DNA from: Alitta virens
Lineage: Eukaryota; Annelida; Polychaeta; Phyllodocida; Nereididae
Assembly (NCBI GenBank): GCA_932294295.1
Contig: OW028577.1
Span: 5,669,501-5,733,500, forward strand
Direction of reading: 5' to 3'
DNA length: 64,000 nt
Shown here: positions 57,480-64,000 of the stretch, in pieces
How positions within the stretch are numbered: position 1 is the first letter of the stretch
Layout: each line of letters opens with the position of its first letter
Position numbers and translations under genes: made by a program
The notes under the pieces: model-generated
What the model saw: only the letters and a program-made list of their open reading frames with translations
What the model was told of the DNA's origin: nothing
Databases searched by the model: none

Positions 57480-60400
57480 ATGTAAAGCTTTTCAAAACAC
57501 TTGAAAGGATGTTTTTATATCTATGTACTTAAAGAATGAATTCCTCAGCAAATTCATCCCCTGGAGGGAGCTCGGAATATCCATAAACAGAATCAAATCT
57601 TGCTGTTTTGGACTTCATATACAGCTGTACTTTATATGTACACGTATGCCACGTTCCTATACTTGTAAACAGCCTGTCAGGTAACTCTGTGATTATGAGC
57701 ACAGCGTATTGGGGTCTTCCTTAAAGAGGATGCTGGCACGCTGCCCAGTGGCCATAGCTCTCACAGACATACCGCCAACAGCATATTGATATTCTGCTTA
57801 CCTCTCAATTGCTGGAGTGTTCTCTGACCCCCAAAACCTATTCATATTAGTCTCCTGCCATTTCGAATAAGCACTGCGTGAAATGATCTTCCACACAGGA
57901 ATGGATTTTTTTTTTGCCAGTTAATCAGAACCATGCAAATTATCCTTCTGGATGCCCTTTGAAAGTACTGGTCCTCCAGATCCTGGGAGATGAAAATTGT
58001 GAAATTGGCCACACTCTCACTAATTCTCAAGGGAAACAGGACAAATTGGATCTGTTAATTGCTCTTCATTTATGTTTCTGAAAGCTGATTCCATAGAGAG
58101 CCATGTACACTAATTGGGTACGTATAAATAGGCTAATGTTTTGCGATGTATAGATTTTTTTATATCGCCTACAAAATATTTTCTTGAAAAGATTTTCTTG
58201 CTCTCAAGCATCATGATTATCAATTAATTCATTTTCAGCACATATTTCCCATTTTCATAATCGCATTTTTCTCATCCATATTTATCAACTTTAAGTATAT
58301 TTTCAACCATATAAGCTGAACTTCCGCCACTAAAGTAAGGCTCATGTCAAAATCCGGCTTAGTCTGTTTATAAAAATAACACAGAAATAAATGAACCAAG
58401 AATACATAGTCTGAGACCTTTTTAGTTTCAAACATTCCCGATCTTGTCCAATCCCATAAAAAGCCAGGAAGTCGGACCACTCACCCCCAACTGACAATTG
58501 GTGCGGATAGATAAAATGGTCTGTTTGTGAATGTACACATCAACATCCGCTTGGCTTCAGAGACCTTCCTACATGTAAAGATGCCACCCACACGTCTTAA
58601 GGATAAATTGCCAATGCCATATTGATGTTCTGCTTAAGTGAGTTCTATGCCTCTCAATTGCTGGAGTGGTGTTCGACCTCCCAACATATTCCTATTAGTC
58701 TCCTGTCATTTGCAACTGACACAGCTTGAAATTATCTTCCTTGAAGGTCACGTTTTTCAGTGAGCTAGAACCTTATGGATTATTCTCTCAGTATCCCATT
58801 TCAATGAAGAGGGAGATACGTTGACTACTAGACATCCTGGTATGCTTAGAAATCCCATCCCATACAGACTAATAATAATCTAATTATTGTTTGCCCTCAG
58901 AAAGAAAAATTGAATCACACTACAGGTTTGTCTTTTGATCGTATGATTATGATTAGAATTCATTGTTATCAAAGTGGATGGTTTTTTTTTTTTTTTTTTT
59001 TTTTATTGTACTTTATTCCTGAGCTTCTAGACTTAATTTAACCCCAGATTACTTACCCCCATATATTTCTGTAACATGGGCACATTTGACCATTACATCT
59101 ATCAAGTTTGCGTCATCCCGCTTTAGTATTTTTAGCATCAGTCACAGTCATTGAAACAAGTCCCTGCCTGTCTTCTTGACATTTTGAAAGCTTTATGCCA
59201 AAAGGTTATATTAATCTAAATGCATGTGATGTTAGCAGTTGTTTATTTCCGTTCATAATCATGAGATACGACACATCATATAAATATGAACTGACTCCTT
59301 TGTAATAATATTCTACTGATTATCTATCGCATGACAAATGGGAAAAGCTACACAATGTCATACCATTGTTTCTCTCTGACAAAGCCTAGGGCTCAACTCC
59401 AGGCTTTTCAAGCCACTTGAAAGAGTGTTTGATGTACAGAGAGACAGACGTTATGGCCTTGCAAAAGTGCAGTATTTCATGACTAGATTACCTTGACAAT
59501 TTGGCACAGGCAAAAGCTTTTGCAAATAATGGCAAAGACATTTTGCAAAACGCGTACACACAATTAGACCCTGAGGAAAACAAAACAATTTTTTCCACCT
59601 TCTTATACATGTTATTTGTCTTTAGACAGTTCAATATAATAATTGCTGTTTCTTTTCAGCACAAAATGCCCAAAAAAACCTTGGCGAAAAATCCAGTTCT
59701 TCTTCTTCGTCTTCTTATTCTCTTATTCTTATTCGCATTCGCATTCTTCTTATTCTTATTCTATCCATACTGTACTACCAGTAGGAGTCATCAGCCTTTA
59801 TTATTATTTCACAGTTCACCACTCAGACACAAAAGGAGGCTGCTTTCTGACTGAAGAAGTCCAGAAATCAATCAATATGGTTGTTGTCCATAACATTAAA
59901 ATAGCCAATCACCATACTAGTTTTCTACTAGACCTGTAAGTAAGTTGAATTCAAAATTTCAGCCTTTTTTGTGGCTAAGTTGAATTTTCAAATCTGACTT
60001 GACTTTTGCTGCTTGTCATAATAAATGTGGTTGCTTGACTTGAACTAACCTTTCTGGCTAAATGCTGCTGCTTACTTTCTACCTGGGGTCTCAAATTGTC
60101 CAGCGGAAGAGTTTCCCGACTACCCAAATCTTTCAGAGACACATTCCAATGGAATATTGATCTTATGCTTTTCTTGCAATTTCTGTAATGGTCTCCAACC
60201 TCCTTCAAGATTCACATTGATCTCCTGGTATCGGAATAAGCACTGCATGAAAAGTTCTTCCCTCGGGTCAAAACGCTTGGTCAAAAAGGGTAGGGCTAAG
60301 CTAAACTGATGCTGACCTGTAGATGAACTTTACAGTAACTTTGGGCATAAGACCTTCAATTTAAGTACCAAAATACTTCTCACATTATTCTGTCTCATGT

Positions 60401-60636
60401 TAGAGCCAAATAACGTAGACAACCTAGCAAAGGATCCGATGTAAATGTAAGTGACCCTGTACTGTTATTATCCCATTACATCAACGAAATATGGTATGCA
60501 AAGAACTTAATTAGCGATGAATGTGATCGAATTACAAGCATCGCATTCTTTATTTCTATCAAGAGTTAATGAAAACTTGGTAAAAAAAAGTCTTTCAAAA
60601 CACTTGTAACAAACATTGTCACCCACGTCATTAATT

Positions 60637-60825
60637 GGGGTGGGGACCTAGCTCAGTGGTAGCGCGCTGGGCTTCCAACCACTGGGTCCCGGGTTCAATT
60701 CCCAGTCAAGCCTATGTTGGATGGCTGTTTCATCCTTCATCTCATTGCCATGGTCCCTACCTGTCCTTATTAGCCCATCAGGTGCAGAAATACAGAACGT
60801 GAAACCCTAATTCACCAACACCACA
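60637..60825 (+). mobile_element. SINE family A, full length, with perfect 16 bp target-site duplication
   Basis: It has an intact A box (TAGCTCAGTGGTAGCGC), anticodon-like CTTCCAA, B box (GGGTTCAATTCCC) and body. The 16-mer ACCCACGTCATTAATT flanks it at 60621-60636 and 60826-60841. The tail is short (CACCAACACCACA). Confidence 0.95.
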
Positions 60826-60889
60826 ACCCACGTCATTAATTTATGACATAATTGTGTCTAATGTCAAAACTATACTCACAGTAGAACGT

Positions 60890-61063
60890 GTACTTCGTTT
60901 GTACCCTGTGTTTATGCTAAGTCAAGTAAAACCGCCCATCCATAAGTAAATGTTTAACATGTTGTGGACTCCTAGCCTTATCATCTCATCATTACATCTG
61001 CCTCTGGAAGCTGGTTATATAAAAGTTTACTAAGCTGCAGACCCAGTAGCATTGAGACAATGT
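60890..61063 (+). mobile_element. SINE family C, 5'-truncated
   Basis: GTCAAGTAAAACCGCCCATC, TTAACATGTTGTGGACTCC, CATCTGCCTCTGGAAGCTGG and ACTAAGCTGCAGACCCAGTA closely follow the 22795-22965 copy. Confidence 0.65.
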
Positions 61064-61222
61064 CATAGAAAACTAGTTAAATGTGCAAAATTGGAACTTC
61101 AGTTCTGATAGGAAGCTGACCTTCATCTTTAAATTAATTTAACAGTTCCTAAACCGCGGATGTGTATTTTCTTTTCTTAACGCTTAGAGTTTTCCCATAA
61201 CTTTGTGACAATATCCATTTCA

Positions 61223-61359
61223 TACATGGCCAATTGTGCCACATAAGTTTTCCATGGAAAACGCATGGTTTTTGCCTCATTATAATTAGCTAAAAACCAT
61301 GCATTTTCCATGCATTTATCCTTCTCATGGAAAACGCACGTGGCACATTTGGCTATGTA
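61223..61359. mobile_element. palindromic MITE, copy 2
   Basis: TACATGGCCAATTGTG at the left and CACATTTGGCTATGTA at the right match the ends of the element at 3665-3820. The interior shares TTTTCCATGCATTTATCC and CTTCTCATGGAAAACGCACG. The left arm has lost about 20 bases. Confidence 0.8.
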
Positions 61360-62134
61360 CAGAAGTGATCAAAATATTTGTCAGGCTCTTGGTTTCTCTG
61401 ATAAAGCTTCAAGAGCATCAAGCCATTTAAAAGAGTGTTTGATGTAGAGTCAGATAGGCATTTTAACCCTGTAAAACAGCAGTGACATTTGGCACAGGGC
61501 TTCTCCAAATAATGGAAGAGACATTTTACAAACCATGTAAATACACACAATTAGGGTCACCTAGAGAAAGCTAATGGCATTGTCTTAATGTTCTTGGTCT
61601 TAAGAAAAATCGATATTGCTTCTTCTGTTCAACACACACCCCCATATCACATTGCAAACAAAAACATATTGCCAAGCCAGATGCACTATTGGGAGCATAC
61701 CATGAATAGCAAACCATTGAACTGGACACTGCTTGACCTGTATTTTTTATAACGACATGATCTAAATCAATGGTGTCAGTATTGTATTGCAAGCCTGTAT
61801 TGTGGTTTATTAAATTGGGCAAGATGGTACCCTGACTGTCCTCTGTCCGAGGCAAATTCCAATGGCTTATTGATCCTATGCTTTCCTTACAACGTCCTGT
61901 GACCCTCTCAAAGATTCATATTAATCTCCTGCCATCGGAGTAAGCACAGCACGTGGTCCTCCTTGGGGATGAGACACTTGGCCTAAAGGTGAGGGATAAA
62001 CATAACAGATGTTGACCTATTATTGATTGGCACTCTTTTTATAGACCGTCTGGAAATCATAGAAATCCAATGAAAGATTGACACCGAAGCCAAATGATTG
62101 AAATGACAAAATTAATAACAATCAATTTCTTAGT

Positions 62135-62231
62135 TTCCCAGACAGCATTCTGAATCGTTTCAACATCGGCCCGATGTCAGCAATGTTGATATGATGTTGT
62201 AACGACAGTGATTTGGAATGCTATCAGGGTT
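62135..62231. mobile_element. short inverted-repeat element (CCAGATAGCATTCC family)
   Basis: CCCAGACAGCATTCTGAATC faces GATTTGGAATGCTATCAGGG. The middle CATCGGCCCGATG is itself palindromic. Related to 3269-3384. Confidence 0.55.
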
Positions 62232-62968
62232 TTCTTCTAAATATGCAATACATAGGCAACTGATAAATAATTACTCCGTGAACTGATGTATGTATTTAGT
62301 ATTGTAACCTATGAAGTCTGTCTATGGTAAAAACAAAAATAACAAAAAACACCACGGGGGTCAAAAACATCAGGAAAGGGCTAAACATAAACATTGGCAT
62401 CAAATGAAATACAGCTGTAGTTATCTTAGTACTGATGATACATACATATGTATATCCTTATCCGATCAATAACTCACTTCCCCTAGTATAGGGTACATGT
62501 ACAAGCAATTTTCGAAATGCTCCGGAAATAAAAAGGAAAGTTGAAAGGTTCTGTCAGCTTTGATGGGTTTCTATGTACATGTTGTGTATGTATCATTACT
62601 TTGAACCTTGGATGTAGATATTCAATATAACGTGTATTCTTCATATAATGGGGGAATGAGAAAGGGAATTAACACAGGCTATTGATTAATCTCATGTATG
62701 ACTTCTTGGTTTGAAATAGTGACGGAAAACCAACTGGAATAACAAGTGATCAAGACAAGTAAATCACGTCTAAGATGTTCATCGTAAATCATGTGAAGAA
62801 ACAAAAATCTCCGCAAAAACGTAATGTTTTTAATCTAGTTATTCCCCTTAGAAGCCCTTAGGTGTGCAATAAAATATTTGCAAGTTGCTGACTTTTGACC
62901 TCTATAAAGCCATAACTAAAACCTATCTATTCATATCTAAAAAAAGACATTTAATTGGTTTAGCCTCC
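62232..62968. other. gene-free stretch
   Basis: Nothing recognised. Confidence 0.5.
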
Positions 62969-62982
62969 CATGATGCCCTGTG

Positions 62983-63168
62983 TTGGTGGGTGGATTAGGG
63001 CTTTGCGTCCTGTATTTCTGCACCTGATGGGCTAATTAGGACAGGCAGGGACCATGGCAATGAGATGAAGGACGAAACAGCCATCCAACATACACTCGAC
63101 CGGGAATTGAACCCAGGACCCAGTGGTTGGAAGCCCAGCGCGTTACCACTCAGCAAGGCCCCCACCTC
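62983..63168 (-). mobile_element. SINE family A, full length, minus strand
   Basis: The reversed body TAGGGCTTTGCGTCCTGTAT and GGGCTAATTAGGACAGGCAG, reversed B box GGGAATTGAACCC and A-box region GCGCGTTACCACTCAGC are present. TGATGCCC(CC)TGTT flanks both sides and is probably the target duplication with a 2-base change. Confidence 0.92.
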
Positions 63169-63184
63169 TGATGCCCCCTGTTAA

Positions 63185-64000
63185 TGATATTTGGAATAGT
63201 TTATAGTTGCTAGGCTGCGTAGGGTAACATTAGTAGTCCAGCGCATGTGTAACATTCTGACAACTACTTTCAAAATGTTGTCCTGTCACAACTTGGCCAC
63301 CTAATCTTACCACTTCATGAATTTTTTTTTTTTGGGTTGTTTTTACAAATATGATTTATGTCTAACTTTAGATATTTATTGGGTGGTTATCTCTGTTCAA
63401 CCATCCACAGTCTGGCAGAGCATATTGAGCAAGATAGCCTTGGATCATGACCTTGAGGACAGATCACTGACTCTGACCAGTATCCCCTATTTCTACAACT
63501 AATGCCATACTGGAATATCTCCTACAGACAGAAATGATTAATTAGCTACAAATGTGAAATTTTTCTTTGACTGCATATATGTAAAAGTGGTAGTATTCGA
63601 CTGGGGATTTCCGTACAACACTTTTAAGCCACGCCCACCTGCTCAGTGTTGAATTCGTAGTCTACGCAAAAACGCCAGTAACGTTCCCTGCAATGCCCCC
63701 TATGTTTAAAATGGCACAATCTGAACGAATGCTAGTAAAAACGGCTACACACGAAAAGGGCAACAGCCAAAAATGGCTAAAAAATGTTGTGGTATTCCCA
63801 AAACGGCTTCAACCAGAATGGCTACAATGAACAGATGACCAAAACGTCAACAGTTATCAGCTGGTTATGTCTACAAAATTCCCAAAATAGCTACATTCAT
63901 AAATTGTATGTCCAAAACTGCTCCATGTTTATACAACAAAACGTCTACACTTTCCATGATGAAAAACAAGGGGCAGATCAATACAACAGTTATTTTACAA
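63185..64000. other. gene-free stretch with degenerate AAAACGGCTAC repeats
   Basis: From about 63710 to 63965, AAAACGGCTAC, AAAATGGCTA, CCCAAAACGGCTTC and CAAAACGTCTAC recur irregularly every 20-35 bases. It is an old low-order repeat. No gene is recognised. Confidence 0.5.

Larger units (their letters stand above)
57480..62000. repeat. run of diverged duplicated blocks
   Basis: Words recur in order: CTCAATTGCTGGAGTG with ATTAGTCTCCTG at about 57807-57855 and 58652-58705; CACTTGAAAGAGTGTTTGAT at about 59414 with its relative at 61420; TTGGCACAGG and AAATAATGG at 59500-59530 and 61490-61515; CTCCTG(G/C)(T/C)ATCGGAATAAGCAC-type words at 60215 and 61930. This suggests three or four old duplications of a non-coding unit of about 1-2 kb, interrupted by SINEs and a MITE. 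Pyrimidine-rich CTTATT repeats lie at 59695-59765; the frames there are artefacts. Confidence 0.6.

Noticed and set aside
59501..59939. Two overlapping hydrophobic frames of about 100-117 codons
   Set aside because: The hydrophobic stretch arises from CTTATT/CTTCTT repeats; the two frames overlap and neither has a domain.
60650..60715. Possible tRNA-Gly(TCC) gene
   Set aside because: Also a SINE head, flanked by a 16 bp target duplication outside the whole element.

Overview
This window looks like part of a large, repeat-rich animal nuclear genome, probably a marine invertebrate. It is AT-rich and gene-poor. It carries tRNA-derived SINEs, LINE 3' fragments, many short inverted-repeat (MITE-like) elements and long simple repeats, and the few gene-like pieces have spliceosomal-type GT/AG borders. 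Nothing in the window fixes the species. There are no bacterial operons, rRNA genes, CRISPR arrays or free-standing tRNA genes.

The one confident protein-coding gene is an intronless-ORF class A (rhodopsin-like) GPCR at 51843-52988 on the + strand. It has seven membrane segments, the usual landmark residues, a DPIIY motif in TM7, and NQY where most family members have DRY. Its start codon overlaps the stop of a nine-codon upstream ORF, a splice acceptor lies just upstream, and a polyadenylation hexamer lies about 100 bases after the stop. Weaker gene evidence is a 14-codon possible first exon ending in a strong splice donor (9218-9259), and two minus-strand candidate exons with matching phase (45510-45795 and 44722-44996).

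Regions 0-13 kb: SINEs, two palindromic or inverted-repeat MITEs, a CpG-rich promoter-like stretch with perfect E-boxes (5.8-6.2 kb), a small hAT-like element, and the most striking structure, a 3.19 kb fold-back element (9674-12863). That element has perfect 59 bp inverted ends, arms of about 1 kb, arrays of GC-rich 21-mers and repeated modules of about 150 bp, but no coding capacity.

Regions 13-30 kb: mostly unannotatable AT-rich DNA with SINEs of three families, a broken LINE reverse transcriptase 3' end (18.5-19.2 kb), and microsatellites.

Regions 30.5-43 kb: a tandem segmental duplication of about 6.2 kb. Each copy starts with a 12 bp minisatellite (about 49 repeats in copy 1, about 7 in copy 2). 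Each copy also contains an exon-like segment with conserved splice borders and a segment of about 190 bp that is almost identical between copies although the rest has clearly diverged.

Regions 43-64 kb: a 1.1 kb inverted-repeat element, a CAGACA satellite with a regularly repeated core, the GPCR gene, a 517 bp coding-like insert between 58 bp perfect direct repeats, a second copy of a MITE with a 41 bp perfect hairpin, and a run of diverged duplicated blocks (57.5-62 kb). The genes do not form an evident pathway. The window reads as one receptor gene in a sea of mobile and tandemly duplicated DNA.
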